The translations under genes were made by a program, and so were the position numbers. Of a stretch of 64,000 nt of DNA, positions 9,424-18,827 are shown one piece after another; position 1 is the stretch's first letter; each line of letters starts with the position of its first letter. Source of the DNA: Abyssibacter profundi. Lineage in GTDB: Bacteria > Pseudomonadota > Gammaproteobacteria > Nevskiales > OUC007. The stretch lies in the NCBI RefSeq assembly GCF_003151135.1, contig NZ_QEQK01000013.1:28233-92232 (forward strand), read 5' to 3'. The notes below the pieces were generated by a model that was not told the origin of the DNA, searched no databases, and was given only the letters and a program-made list of their open reading frames with translations.

Positions 9424-11172
9424 ATGCCTGCAAACGCTACCCGTTATTGTAAACCGTTCATCGCCGCAGGCCTGATCCTGGCTGGCTTCTGTGCGTCGGC
9501 TGCAACGGTTTCAGTCCAACTGGAAGGTGTGCAGGAAAATGCCATACGCAACAACATAAACGGCTTTCTCGGCATCAGAAAGCTCGAAAACGACGACAAG
9601 ACGCGCGCTCGCGCCATCCGTCGGCTGCATCGTCGCGCCGAATCCGATATTCGCGATGCGCTGAGGCCTTTCGGCTATTACAACCCGGTGATCCGATCCG
9701 AACTGGTCCCCACCGATCAGGGCTACCAGGCGACCTATACGGTCGACGTGGGACCGCTGACTACGCTCCGTGACATCCGTATCGAAATTTCGGGTCCGGG
9801 TTCTCGGGAGCAAGCGCTACGCAACGTCGTACAGGCCAGCGAGATCAAGGCGGATGCGCCGTTGCGACACGACCTTTACCGGTCGACCAAGGCCGCCATT
9901 CGTGACAAGGCTTACGAACTGGGTTACCTGGATGCGCAGTATCAAACGGCGCGCTTGGCGGTGGATCCGGCGATTAACCGTGCCGATGTTGCTCTGATCC
10001 TGAGCAGCGGAAACGCCTACGAATTTGGCGAGATCAAGATCAACCAGGACATCTTGGACCCCGATTTTCTGACGCGCTACGTCAAGGTGGCGCCTGGCGA
10101 ACGCTTCGATCCGTCGCGTTTGGTGAACCTGCAACTGGATCTGGCCGACCTGGGCTATTTCAACCAGGTCCAAGTCGATGCCAACAAGGACAATGCCGTC
10201 AACCATCGGATTCCCGTGGTGATCGAGACGGTGCCCAGGCCGTCCGAGCGTTATGAAGCCGGTGTGGGTTATGGAACGGACACGGGGGCCCGCCTGACAG
10301 CCGGGGCGGAATGGCGACGCCTGAACCGTCGTGGGCACCAGCTGGACCTGTCGTTTCAGGTCTCCGAAGTGATCAACACGCTGACGACGCAGTATCTCGT
10401 GCCCGTTGGCAATGTGCCGGGTGAATCCCTGACATTTTCGGCCGGTGTCGAAGACGAGCGGCTGGAGGATGGCGACCGTAGAACCCTGCGCCTAGAGGCG
10501 GCTCGCAACTGGCAGCTGGGCGACTGGAAACGACGCTATTACCTGCAGTTCGTGCGCGAAGATTTTCAACTGTCCGATCAGCAAACTTTTAGCGTGCTCT
10601 TCACCCCAGGCGTGAGTTTCAGCAGGACGGAGCTGTCCGACCCCGTGTTTGCCCGCAGCGGGTGGAGTGCCTTTTTTGATGTCCATGGCGCCGAACGAAC
10701 CCTGCTGTCGGATACCAACTTTATTCAGTCGCGTTTACGGCTCCAAGGCGTATTGCCCGTGTTGAGCCGTGGTCGCTTGTTGCTACGCAGCGAAGTGGGC
10801 GGAAGCTGGACCGATGAGTTCTCCCGCCTGCCGGCATCGGAACGGTTTTTTGCGGGCGGTGACAACAGCGTCAGAGGTTATGCCTACGAATCCCTTGGTC
10901 CGACGGACGACGAAGGCCGGGTCATCGGGGGCGAGTTTCTGCTCACCGGGTCTGTTGAATACGAACACCTGATTCGCGGCAACATGGGCGCGGCCATCTT
11001 CGTCGACGCCGGTAACGCCGACGATGACGGGTTTCCTGAGCCTGTCTATGGTGCAGGTGTGGGTTTTCGGTATCGGTCTCCCGTAGGCGTGATCCGCATC
11101 GACGTAGCCCATCCATTCGATGACCCCGACCGGGCGGCGCGCCTGCACATCGGCGTGAGGGCAGGACTTTGA
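9424..11172 (+). CDS. tamA: Translocation and assembly module protein TamA (Omp85 family)
   Basis: 582 residues. I start at ATG 9424, which follows AAGGTCAGG and gives a clean signal peptide (MPANATRYCKPFIAAGLILAGFCASAA); an upstream in-frame TTG at 9373 would bury it. POTRA-type repeats fill about residues 25-270 (for example RPFGYYNPVIRSEL and LADLGYFNQVQVD). A 16-strand barrel follows, with the Omp85 signature FFAGGDNSVRGYAYESLGP and a final DPDRAARLHIGVRAGL strand. TamA sits in the outer membrane and works with TamB in envelope biogenesis. Its stop overlaps the tamB start. Confidence 0.95.
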   Translation: MPANATRYCKPFIAAGLILAGFCASAATVSVQLEGVQENAIRNNINGFLGIRKLENDDKTRARAIRRLHRRAESDIRDALRPFGYYNPVIRSELVPTDQGYQATYTVDVGPLTTLRDIRIEISGPGSREQALRNVVQASEIKADAPLRHDLYRSTKAAIRDKAYELGYLDAQYQTARLAVDPAINRADVALILSSGNAYEFGEIKINQDILDPDFLTRYVKVAPGERFDPSRLVNLQLDLADLGYFNQVQVDANKDNAVNHRIPVVIETVPRPSERYEAGVGYGTDTGARLTAGAEWRRLNRRGHQLDLSFQVSEVINTLTTQYLVPVGNVPGESLTFSAGVEDERLEDGDRRTLRLEAARNWQLGDWKRRYYLQFVREDFQLSDQQTFSVLFTPGVSFSRTELSDPVFARSGWSAFFDVHGAERTLLSDTNFIQSRLRLQGVLPVLSRGRLLLRSEVGGSWTDEFSRLPASERFFAGGDNSVRGYAYESLGPTDDEGRVIGGEFLLTGSVEYEHLIRGNMGAAIFVDAGNADDDGFPEPVYGAGVGFRYRSPVGVIRIDVAHPFDDPDRAARLHIGVRAGL

Positions 11173-14100
11173 TGCGCCGGGTGATCAGGACCTTGGGTTG
11201 GCTGCCCGCCACGTTGGCCGGCCTGTTGGCCCTTACTTTGCTCTTCTTGTTCACCACGGAAGCGGGGCTGGCATCGCTTTGGTCGTTGCTCCGGGATCGC
11301 CTACCCGAAGGCGTGTCGGTCCAGCGCGTCGAAGGTCGCCTCATCGGCCCGCTGGAGCTGCACGGCGTAGACATTGACCAACCCGGTCTGCAAATGACGG
11401 CGGATCGCTTGGTCCTGGATTGGCGGCCCAGCCGCCTCACAGTGGCCAAGGTTCAGATTGCACAGCTCGGGGCCGAGGGTGTGGATATCGAACTGCGTGG
11501 CCCCGCGCCGCCGCCAGCGGCGGATCCGGACACTGCCTTGTCGCTGGATTTTCGCGCCCCGATTACGCTGGTCATCGAAGACGCCTTCATCGAGAACTTC
11601 ACGCTCCGGTCCAGCCCAGGTGCGGAACCGCTGGTGATCAATGCGGCGACGATGGCAGGTGTCTGGGATCGCGGTTCGCTGGAGATCTCGGAATTGACGG
11701 TCCGGTCGCCTTTGACGGGTCATCTCCAGGCCCAGGCCTTTGCCCTGCTGGAACACAATGCGGTGCGCATCCAGACCCTGAATCTGGCATCACCGGATAG
11801 CGATCTGTCCACACAGCTGCAAGGCCAAATTCGGCAAACCCTGGGGCGTCTCAACCTTGACCTCGAAGGCCAGTGGAACGCGTTGCGTTGGCCGTTGACC
11901 AGCCAGCCGCAAGTCCGCTCGCCCAGCGGCCGCTTTCACGTGGAAGGTCACCTGGCGGCCTTAGAAGCATCACTCAAGGCCGATCTGCTCTCTCGGGGGC
12001 GTCCGGCCACGCTCCAGGCCCAGGCAACGGTCCAACGGGAGCAAATCGATGCCCGTATCGCCTGGGACACGCTGGCGTGGCCATTGGAGGCGGCCCTCGG
12101 TGATGTCCAGCTGCGCTTACAATCCGGAGCCATCACGGCCAAGGGGCCGGTCGACGCGGTGCGACTACAGGCCCAGACCGCCGTGCTTCCGGCTGAATTC
12201 AAACCCGTGGAGCTGCGGCTAAACGGCGTGGGTAACCCGCAGGGCTTGACCCTGGATGCGTTGCGGCTGGATACGGCGGGTAGCGAGACCCGAATCACCG
12301 GTCGTGTCAGCTGGCAGCCAACATTGTCCGCCCGTTTGAACATCTCCGGTCGGAATTTTGACCCGTCCAACCTCTCCCCGACCTTGGCTGACTGGCCTGG
12401 CGATATGGTTGCCGAGGGTGCGATTCGGCTGGAACGCGAAGGCGAGCAAATCCAGATCACCATCCCGGACCTGCGGGTCGAGGGGCAGCTTAGAGATCAG
12501 CCGCTTGCCGTCGCCCTCAAGGGTCAGCTGTCGCCCGAACGTGTGCAGCTAGAGCGATTGCAGATCAAGGCACTAGGCGGTGAAATCGCTGGTCAGGCCC
12601 GACTGGCCCTTGCCCAGCAACTCGAAGGCCAGGCGCAGCTGCGCCTGGACCAGCTCGATCCGGCGGTGCTGCTGCCGCAGTGGCCAGGGTCGGTGAATGG
12701 GCAGGTCCAGGTCGAACTGGCCGGCACCCGCCAGACGCCAGTGGTCCGTGTGCCCCGTCTCCAACTCTCGGGTGAACTAAGGGAGCGCCCCGTCGACCTT
12801 GCCGGACGGCTTCAGTATGTCGAGGAGGGTCTGCGTATCGAAGAACTGACGCTGGAGTCCGGCCCATCGGAGCTTTCGCTTCAGGGTCGTGCCAGTGCTC
12901 AGCAACTCGACCTGCAATGGCGCATCTCCAGCCCGGACCTGGCAGATTTTTATCCAGGCGTCACCGGACGATTGCTCGGAAACGGCCAACTGTCGGGTCC
13001 GACTCAAACACCACGTGTTCAAGGCGAGCTGCGCGGCGAGGCCCTGGGTTATCGGGAATTTGCCGTGGCCGGTCTCGATGTGGCCGCGGATATTGACCTG
13101 GCCGACGGTGAACGCATGGATGTGGATTTGCGGATGGCCGATGCACAAATCGCTGCCACTGGCATTCGCAGCCTGATCATCGACGCCAGTGGCGAAGCCG
13201 AGGCCATGGTTCTCAAACTGGAAACACAGACCACTGAAGGCGTGTTGAAGATGAGACTGGCCGGAGCGGTAGATCTGCAAGCGCCCGGTTGGGAAGGCCA
13301 GCTCACCGAGTTGGAGCTTGATCCGGTTGATTTTCCGGCCTGGAGGCTGGAGTCGGAGGCGTATCTGGATGTCGGCGCTACGGACTGGTCGGTGGCCGAC
13401 CTCTGCCTAGCGGCTGCCTCGGGCCCCATTCGCCGCTCGGCCACGACACAGCAGACCGCCGCACCGCAATCCACCCGGCGCAGTCAGCTTTGCCTGGAGG
13501 CGGCTGCAACGGATGGCGCCATCAAGGCCAGTACCACCATCGACTACTTCGATCTGGCCTACATCACCCCCTTGTTACCCCCGGCCACACGCCTGAGCGG
13601 TGCGGTGCAGGGCGAGGCCGCGTATCAGCGCGACGCCGGGCGGGAGCAGCTCAACGCAGACCTCAAGACCTCGGCCATCGAACTCATCGGTACCCGGGGT
13701 CCCGACGATCCGCTGGACATTGCGTTTGCGCCGGGTGGTCTGACGATTCGCAATGAGAACGGGGCGACTCGCGCGCAGCTCAGCCTGCCGCTGGAGGACG
13801 ATACGGCGGCCGGCCTGCAACTGGACGCCCGTCTCCAGGGCGAAGGCATGCTGATCGACCGCCCGCTGGACGGCCAGTTGCGCGTCGAGCTGAGCAACCT
13901 GGACTTCGTGGCCCTGCTCGTTGATGCGCTCACCGATGTCACCGGTCGCCTGAGCGCCGATCTACAGCTCACCGGGGCGCTGAATGCACCGGACATCAAT
14001 GGCCGCCTGGAGCTGGCCGATGCAGCGGCGTCGATTGATGCCGCCGGGATCGACTTGCGCGAGGTTCAAGTGCTGGTGACCGGCGACCCGAGCCAGGCTT

Positions 14101-15146
14101 TGACGATCGAAGCCCAGGCGAAATCAGGGGATGGCCAGGTGCGCGCCAACGCCCGCGCACAGCTGGGCGAACGACGACGCATCCAGGCGCAGGTCAGCGG
14201 GGAGCGATTCCTGGCGTACAACACCGAAGACGCCCGTGTCCTGGTCACGCCGGACCTGCAGTTTGAGCTAGAAGACCGTCAGGCCACACTAGAGGGTGCC
14301 GTGCGGGTCCCCTCGGCCCGTATCACGCCGCAGAAGCGTGATTCGGACACCCTGGTTCGCGCCAGCGATGATGAAGTCATCATCGGGCCCCGCGCGCGCG
14401 GGGCAGCTGAAGAGCCCATCCAACTGACGGCGACGGTTGATCTAATCCTAGGCGATGACGTGCGCTTCGAGGGCTTTGGCCTAACCTCGCGCATTGAAGG
14501 CCAGATCACGGCACGCGACCGAGCCGGTAATCAAACGACGGCGACCGGCGAACTGCGCCTGGTGGACGGCGCGTACAAGGCCTACGGCCAGAACCTCGAT
14601 ATCCGCCGCGGCCGCTTGATCTTCGCCGGCGGGCCGATCACGGAGCCCGGTTTGGATGTAAAGGCATCCCGCTACCCCACGGAAGACATCGAGGTGGGTG
14701 TGCGCGTGCGCGGCCCGTTGAACCGGCCGGAATTCGAACTGTACTCAGACCCGACTATGGCGCAGCAGGAGCAGCTGTCGTACCTGGTCTTGGGTCGGTC
14801 GCTGGATCGCCGCTCGGGCGCCTCGGGCACCGAGCAGGCGGCACTGGCCAACGCCGCACTCGCCCTGGGGCTCCGGGGGGGCAGTTTCCTGGCGGACACC
14901 CTGCAGGACAAGGTGGGCCTGGACGAGATCAGCATTGGCGCCCAGGCGGGCGCATCCAATGACCAGGCCTCGCTGGTGCTGGGCAAGTATCTGTCGCCCA
15001 AGCTGTACATCAGCTATGGCGTGGCCTTGTTCAAGCCAGGACAAAGCTTTCGACTGCGCTATTCGCTGTCGGACAAATGGACGCTTAAGACCGAAACCGG
15101 CAGCCAGACCGGGGGTGATCTGATCTACACCATCGAGCGCGACTAG
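11172..15146 (+). CDS. tamB: Translocation and assembly module protein TamB
   Basis: 1324 residues, the usual size. One N-terminal membrane helix (LGWLPATLAGLLALTLLFLF) anchors a long periplasmic protein of repeated beta-strand segments (for example VQRVEGRLIGPLELHGVDI), the groove-like AsmA-like fold. The C-terminal DUF490 domain includes YKAYGQNLDIRRGRLIFAGG and GNQTTATGELRLVDG, and ends SGTEQAA...GKYLSPKLYISYGVALF. TamB spans the periplasm, partners TamA and is implicated in lipid transport between membranes. ATG at 11172 shares one base with the tamA stop. Confidence 0.95.
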   Translation: MRRVIRTLGWLPATLAGLLALTLLFLFTTEAGLASLWSLLRDRLPEGVSVQRVEGRLIGPLELHGVDIDQPGLQMTADRLVLDWRPSRLTVAKVQIAQLGAEGVDIELRGPAPPPAADPDTALSLDFRAPITLVIEDAFIENFTLRSSPGAEPLVINAATMAGVWDRGSLEISELTVRSPLTGHLQAQAFALLEHNAVRIQTLNLASPDSDLSTQLQGQIRQTLGRLNLDLEGQWNALRWPLTSQPQVRSPSGRFHVEGHLAALEASLKADLLSRGRPATLQAQATVQREQIDARIAWDTLAWPLEAALGDVQLRLQSGAITAKGPVDAVRLQAQTAVLPAEFKPVELRLNGVGNPQGLTLDALRLDTAGSETRITGRVSWQPTLSARLNISGRNFDPSNLSPTLADWPGDMVAEGAIRLEREGEQIQITIPDLRVEGQLRDQPLAVALKGQLSPERVQLERLQIKALGGEIAGQARLALAQQLEGQAQLRLDQLDPAVLLPQWPGSVNGQVQVELAGTRQTPVVRVPRLQLSGELRERPVDLAGRLQYVEEGLRIEELTLESGPSELSLQGRASAQQLDLQWRISSPDLADFYPGVTGRLLGNGQLSGPTQTPRVQGELRGEALGYREFAVAGLDVAADIDLADGERMDVDLRMADAQIAATGIRSLIIDASGEAEAMVLKLETQTTEGVLKMRLAGAVDLQAPGWEGQLTELELDPVDFPAWRLESEAYLDVGATDWSVADLCLAAASGPIRRSATTQQTAAPQSTRRSQLCLEAAATDGAIKASTTIDYFDLAYITPLLPPATRLSGAVQGEAAYQRDAGREQLNADLKTSAIELIGTRGPDDPLDIAFAPGGLTIRNENGATRAQLSLPLEDDTAAGLQLDARLQGEGMLIDRPLDGQLRVELSNLDFVALLVDALTDVTGRLSADLQLTGALNAPDINGRLELADAAASIDAAGIDLREVQVLVTGDPSQALTIEAQAKSGDGQVRANARAQLGERRRIQAQVSGERFLAYNTEDARVLVTPDLQFELEDRQATLEGAVRVPSARITPQKRDSDTLVRASDDEVIIGPRARGAAEEPIQLTATVDLILGDDVRFEGFGLTSRIEGQITARDRAGNQTTATGELRLVDGAYKAYGQNLDIRRGRLIFAGGPITEPGLDVKASRYPTEDIEVGVRVRGPLNRPEFELYSDPTMAQQEQLSYLVLGRSLDRRSGASGTEQAALANAALALGLRGGSFLADTLQDKVGLDEISIGAQAGASNDQASLVLGKYLSPKLYISYGVALFKPGQSFRLRYSLSDKWTLKTETGSQTGGDLIYTIERD

Positions 15147-15221
15147 CCGGGTGGCTGAACGCGGCGACGCGGCCTGATGGTGGCGTCGTACACTGGGTCT
15201 CCACTCGGATGGTGAACTGTC

Positions 15222-16121
15222 GTGCATGTTCTGATCACCGGAGGGACCGGATTCATTGGCTCGGCGCTGGTTCCCGCGTTACTCGCCGACGGTTGGTCCG
15301 TGACCGTCTTGACGCGCAACCCCGGCCAAGCGAGCCAGTCCCTGCCCGCCGCGGTCCGCTTGGTCAACACGCTGGCCGAGGTTCACCAGCCGGTCTCCGC
15401 GGTCGTGAATCTCGCAGGTGAAAATCTGGGTGAAAAACGCTGGACCGCGCGTCGCAAGCAGGCGTTTTTTGACAGCCGGGTGGGTCTGACCCAGGAGCTG
15501 GTGGCCTGGATGCGCGGGCTGGACGCCCCACCGGCCGTGCTGGTTTCGGGATCCGCGGTGGGCTATTACGGCGCGCAGGGCCATGAGACTGTCGACGAAA
15601 CCACGCCGCCCCACGACGAATTCCAGCATCGGCTGTGTCGTGATTGGGAGGCCGCAGCGCAGGCCGCGGAGTCGCTGGGCCTACGCGTGGTGCGCCTGCG
15701 TATCGGCGTGGTGCTCGATGCCGGCGGAGGCGCGCTACAGGCGATGATGCCGCCATTTCGCTGGGGGCTGGGTGGTTGGCTGGGCCATGGACGCCAGTGG
15801 ATGGCCTGGATTCACCGCCACGACCTGGTCAGCCTGATCCAACAGGCGCTGGCCGACCCGACCCTCCAAGGCCCGGTCAATGCGGTGGCACCCAATCCCG
15901 TGACCAATAAGCACTTTTCCAAGGCACTGGGGGCCGCGCTGCGTCGCCCGGTGTTACTGCCGGTGCCGGCCTTCATGTTGCGCTTGTTGGTGGGCGAGAT
16001 GGCGCACCTACTGCTCACGGGCCAGCGCGCCGTACCGGCGGCTGCGCAGGCCGTTGGATTCGCGTTCGCCTATCCGACAGTCGAGGTGGCATTTGCCGAC
16101 ATCCTCGCGCGTGAACGATAG
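15222..16121 (+). CDS. TIGR01777-family epimerase (YfcH-like)
   Basis: 299 residues. It starts at GTG with HVLITGGTGFIGSALVPALLADG, the NAD(P)-binding GxxGxxG motif of short-chain epimerases, and carries the family-specific VVNLAGENLGEKRW, SGSAVGYYGAQG and RLCRDWEAAA segments. The C-terminal NAVAPNPVTNKHF followed by a DUF1731-like end is typical of the TIGR01777 group. Its substrate is not known. It stands alone, 75 bases after tamB, with TACACT (15189-15194) as a possible -10. Confidence 0.88.
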   Translation: MHVLITGGTGFIGSALVPALLADGWSVTVLTRNPGQASQSLPAAVRLVNTLAEVHQPVSAVVNLAGENLGEKRWTARRKQAFFDSRVGLTQELVAWMRGLDAPPAVLVSGSAVGYYGAQGHETVDETTPPHDEFQHRLCRDWEAAAQAAESLGLRVVRLRIGVVLDAGGGALQAMMPPFRWGLGGWLGHGRQWMAWIHRHDLVSLIQQALADPTLQGPVNAVAPNPVTNKHFSKALGAALRRPVLLPVPAFMLRLLVGEMAHLLLTGQRAVPAAAQAVGFAFAYPTVEVAFADILARER

Positions 16122-16178
16122 TCTGCCCCTGATAATCCACATCGGTCGCCCGATGCGCCGCGGCCTGGAGTGTTCCGA

Positions 16179-17489
16179 ATGAAGCCACGCCTGACCTGTT
16201 TGTTGCTCGGTGCCGGTTTGCTGACGGCCTGTGGGGGCGGGGACGACTGCCAAGTGGTCAACCAGAACGCCTACGTTTACGACCAGCTACGTGACACCTA
16301 CCTGTGGGCGGAATTCGTGGCCGACGGGGCCAACCCGGCGAGCTACAACAGTCCGTCTGCCCTGCTCCAAGATCTTCGGCATACCCTGGATGAAACCCGC
16401 TTTGGCAATAGCTACAGCTATGTGGCCGACAAGGCCCAGTTCAACTCCCTGCTCAACGAGGGCCAGTTCACCGGGCTCGGTGTCCGGCTGGGGTTTAGCG
16501 ATGCCGACGAGCTGACGGCCCTGCTGGTCTTCTCCGACAGTCCGGCGGCCGAAGCCGGGCTGGTGCGAGGCAGCCGCATCCTGCGTATCGAAGGTCAGGT
16601 TCCCAGCTCCGATCCATCCCAGCCCAACTATTTCGACACCCTGCTGGGTGCGGATGAGGAAGGCGTGACCGTCGACATGGAGATCCAGGGTCCGGACGAC
16701 GCGACCTCGCGGCAAGTCAGCGTGACCAAGGCGGTGGTCACGATTGATAGCGTCCAGGCCGCGCAGGTCCATGAGACGGTTGGTGGCACGCGTGTGGGGT
16801 ATTTGCTGTTCACCAATTTCTTCACGGATCCGTCCCGAACAGCCCTGCGGGAGGCGTTTGCGGCCTTTCGTTCACAGGGGGTCGACGAACTGATTCTGGA
16901 CCTGCGGTACAACGGCGGTGGCAGCGTCCGCACCTCCACCATTCTCGCCAGCCTGGTGGGTGGGGATCAGGTGTATCGCGGTAACAGCGGTGAGGTATTC
17001 ACCCATGCAGCGGCCAATGACGATCATCCCGAGCTGGGCTTTGTCGAGCGCTTTTTCAACGAAGCCGAAGCCCTCGATCTGGGGCGCGTCGTGGTGGTCA
17101 GCACCGCGTCCACGGCATCGGCCAGCGAACTGGTCATCAATGGTCTGGAGCCGTTTATCAACGTCGTCGTAGTCGGCGACACCAGCTTCGGCAAACCGGT
17201 GGGACAGCATCCAATGGACTTCTGCGACAAGACGCTGGTGGCGGTCACGTTCCAGACGCTGAATGCCGATGGTCAGGGGGATTACTTCGACGGCATCACG
17301 CCGGATTGCATTGCGGGTGATGAATGGGACGAGCCGCTGGCCATTCAGGGACAGACCGGCAACGAAGCGTCGATTCAAACCGCTCTGGACTACCTGACCA
17401 CCGGGCAATGTCCTGCGGGCAGCAAACAGACTGGCGTGGCCCCCGTTGCGTATACGGCCGGACTACGTGGGCTGATCGGCGCCCACTGA
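16179..17489 (+). CDS. S41-family C-terminal-processing-like protease, lipoprotein
   Basis: 436 residues. ATG at 16179 gives a lipoprotein signal (MKPRLTCLLLGAGLLTAC) with the lipid-attachment cysteine at position 18. A PDZ domain lies around 95-190 (GLGVRLGFSDADELTALLVFSDSPAAEAGL). The S41 protease core has LDLRYNGGGSV, the serine in STASASELVINGL (near 312) and the catalytic lysine in TSFGKPVGQ (near 337). It is probably a periplasmic serine-lysine protease anchored to a membrane. Several cysteines near the C-terminus may form disulfides. The start 9 bases upstream (GTG) is less likely. Confidence 0.88.
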   Translation: MKPRLTCLLLGAGLLTACGGGDDCQVVNQNAYVYDQLRDTYLWAEFVADGANPASYNSPSALLQDLRHTLDETRFGNSYSYVADKAQFNSLLNEGQFTGLGVRLGFSDADELTALLVFSDSPAAEAGLVRGSRILRIEGQVPSSDPSQPNYFDTLLGADEEGVTVDMEIQGPDDATSRQVSVTKAVVTIDSVQAAQVHETVGGTRVGYLLFTNFFTDPSRTALREAFAAFRSQGVDELILDLRYNGGGSVRTSTILASLVGGDQVYRGNSGEVFTHAAANDDHPELGFVERFFNEAEALDLGRVVVVSTASTASASELVINGLEPFINVVVVGDTSFGKPVGQHPMDFCDKTLVAVTFQTLNADGQGDYFDGITPDCIAGDEWDEPLAIQGQTGNEASIQTALDYLTTGQCPAGSKQTGVAPVAYTAGLRGLIGAH

Positions 17490-17593
17490 CTTAACGTCAG
17501 GACTTTCAACCTAGGCGACCGTCGGCAGTGGGCGCATTGCGGAAGTTCACTGCGCCAACCCCATTGGCGCCGATGTCTTACCATTTGCTTGCG

Positions 17594-17636
17594 AGTAAAG
17601 AATCTCTTAGTCTTTACTTCTAGCCATAAAGTAAAG
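17594..17636. promoter_or_regulatory. Likely VapB operator: three AGTAAAG heptamers at 18-bp spacing
   Basis: AGTAAAG at 17594-17600, its complement CTTTACT at 17612-17618, and AGTAAAG again at 17630-17636. Start-to-start distance is exactly 18 bases each time. The first two form an inverted repeat and the last abuts the ribosome-binding site AGGGTGG of the antitoxin. Toxin-antitoxin operons are usually repressed by their own antitoxin at such repeats. Confidence 0.6.
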
Positions 17637-17645
17637 GGTGGCCCC

Positions 17646-17867
17646 GTGCCCAAGGTCAGCGCAAAGAGGCAAATTACATTGCCAATCGAGCAGTGCAGAG
17701 TTGCCGGAATTGAGCCCGGTGATGAATACCAAAGCTTCGTCGATAACGAAGGTCACATCACCATCGTGAAAAAAGTGGCCGGAGCTGCGCACGGCCTACT
17801 GAGCCACGTCAAGGGCGATTCTCGAATGAGTGACGAGGCCTCGATGAAGAGCGGAATTGGTGCGTGA
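17646..17867 (+). CDS. AbrB/SpoVT-type antitoxin (VapB-like)
   Basis: 73 residues from GTG 17646, which follows AGGGTGG at good spacing; an upstream in-frame start (17589) would precede the operator repeats. PKVSAKRQITLPIEQCRVAGIEPGDEY is the swapped-hairpin AbrB fold (KVSxKRQITLP), and the tail (about 45-73) would wrap the toxin. The gene overlaps the PIN toxin by 4 bases (GTGA), typical of toxin-antitoxin pairs. The pair is richer in AT than its surroundings, which suggests horizontal transfer. Confidence 0.85.
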   Translation: MPKVSAKRQITLPIEQCRVAGIEPGDEYQSFVDNEGHITIVKKVAGAAHGLLSHVKGDSRMSDEASMKSGIGA

Positions 17868-18298
17868 TTGCAGTCGATACCAATGTCCTGCTCAGGTATC
17901 TGCTTAATGACGATCCGGAACAATCGCCGCGTGCCGCCACATTATTTAGCGGTGAGAAAAAGATCTTGGTAACCGATGTCGTTCTTGTCGAGACGATCTG
18001 GACGTTGAAAGGAAAGAAGTACAAGCAAGACAGGGAAGCTATTGCACGGGTGGTTTCAGCCCTATTTGAAGAGCCCTCCGTATGCTTTGAAGACGGCCAA
18101 ACGATTTGGCGTGCCCTTGTAGACTTCCGAAATGCACCAGCCGTGAGAATTTCTGGCAAGTTGAAATGGGCAGATTTCCCTGATGTTCTGATTCTCAACA
18201 AGGCTTCGAAATGTTCTGGAGATTCAGGAGATCGTCTGGACGGACTCTGCACGTTTGATCAAGCACTACTTGAATTGCCAGGCACATTGCAGCCATAA
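17864..18298 (+). CDS. PIN-domain ribonuclease toxin (VapC-like)
   Basis: 144 residues starting MIAVDTNVLLRYLLNDDPEQ, the PIN-domain first strand with its metal-binding Asp5. Other acidic residues are in VVLVETIWTL, WADFPDVLI and TFDQALLEL, so all the usual metal ligands appear present. VapC toxins cleave tRNA or rRNA and are neutralised by the cognate antitoxin. Its GTG start overlaps the antitoxin stop. The target is not known. Confidence 0.85.
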   Translation: MIAVDTNVLLRYLLNDDPEQSPRAATLFSGEKKILVTDVVLVETIWTLKGKKYKQDREAIARVVSALFEEPSVCFEDGQTIWRALVDFRNAPAVRISGKLKWADFPDVLILNKASKCSGDSGDRLDGLCTFDQALLELPGTLQP

Positions 18299-18410
18299 AG
18301 AAGGTCCCCTTTAGGCACATAGAGGAAGTCCGTTATTTGCACCATAGGGTTGTAACCTGCAGTCATCCAACCCTGAGACGCAGATAGCCTTTAATGCAGG
18401 GAGTGATTTG

Positions 18411-18806
18411 ATGTTGAGCCATGTCATGCTGGGGTCGAATGACCTCGATCGGTCCAAGCGCTTCTACGACGCCGTGCTGGGGGTACTGGGCGCCGGGGAA
18501 CCCATCCGCAACGTCGCGGCGAGCGGCCACGTCCGCTATTTCTACCGCCATGCCGGCAGCTCGCTCTGCCTGACCCAACCGATTAACGACGAACCGGCAA
18601 CGGCGGCCAATGGCAGCACCCTGGGGTTCGCCTGTGAGTCACCCGAGCAAGTCCGCGCCTTCCACGACACGGCCGTGGAACAGGGTGGGACGTCCATTGA
18701 GCAGCCGCCGGGCCCACGGCAGGCCTCCATGGGGCCCATGTACCTGGCCTATGTGCGTGACCCGGATGGGCACAAGCTCTGCGCGATATGCCGTCTGCCA
18801 GCCTGA
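18411..18806 (+). CDS. VOC (glyoxalase/dioxygenase-fold) family protein
   Basis: 131 residues beginning MLSHVMLGSNDLDRSKRFYDAVLGVLG, the first beta-alpha-beta-beta module of the vicinal-oxygen-chelate fold with a metal-ligand His, and ending MYLAYVRDPDGHKLCAICRL, where DPDGHKL marks the second module. Proteins of this size act as dimers; many are glyoxalase I or bleomycin-resistance relatives, but no substrate can be assigned. It is convergent with the DUF3429 gene, 21 bases away. Confidence 0.85.
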   Translation: MLSHVMLGSNDLDRSKRFYDAVLGVLGAGEPIRNVAASGHVRYFYRHAGSSLCLTQPINDEPATAANGSTLGFACESPEQVRAFHDTAVEQGGTSIEQPPGPRQASMGPMYLAYVRDPDGHKLCAICRLPA

Positions 18807-18827
18807 CACGACGCTGGCCCGCGGGGT

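Noticed and set aside
11942..11958. Possible third parS-like site (TTTCACGTGGAAGG)
   Set aside because: Only the central CACGTG and part of one arm match; the palindrome is not complete.
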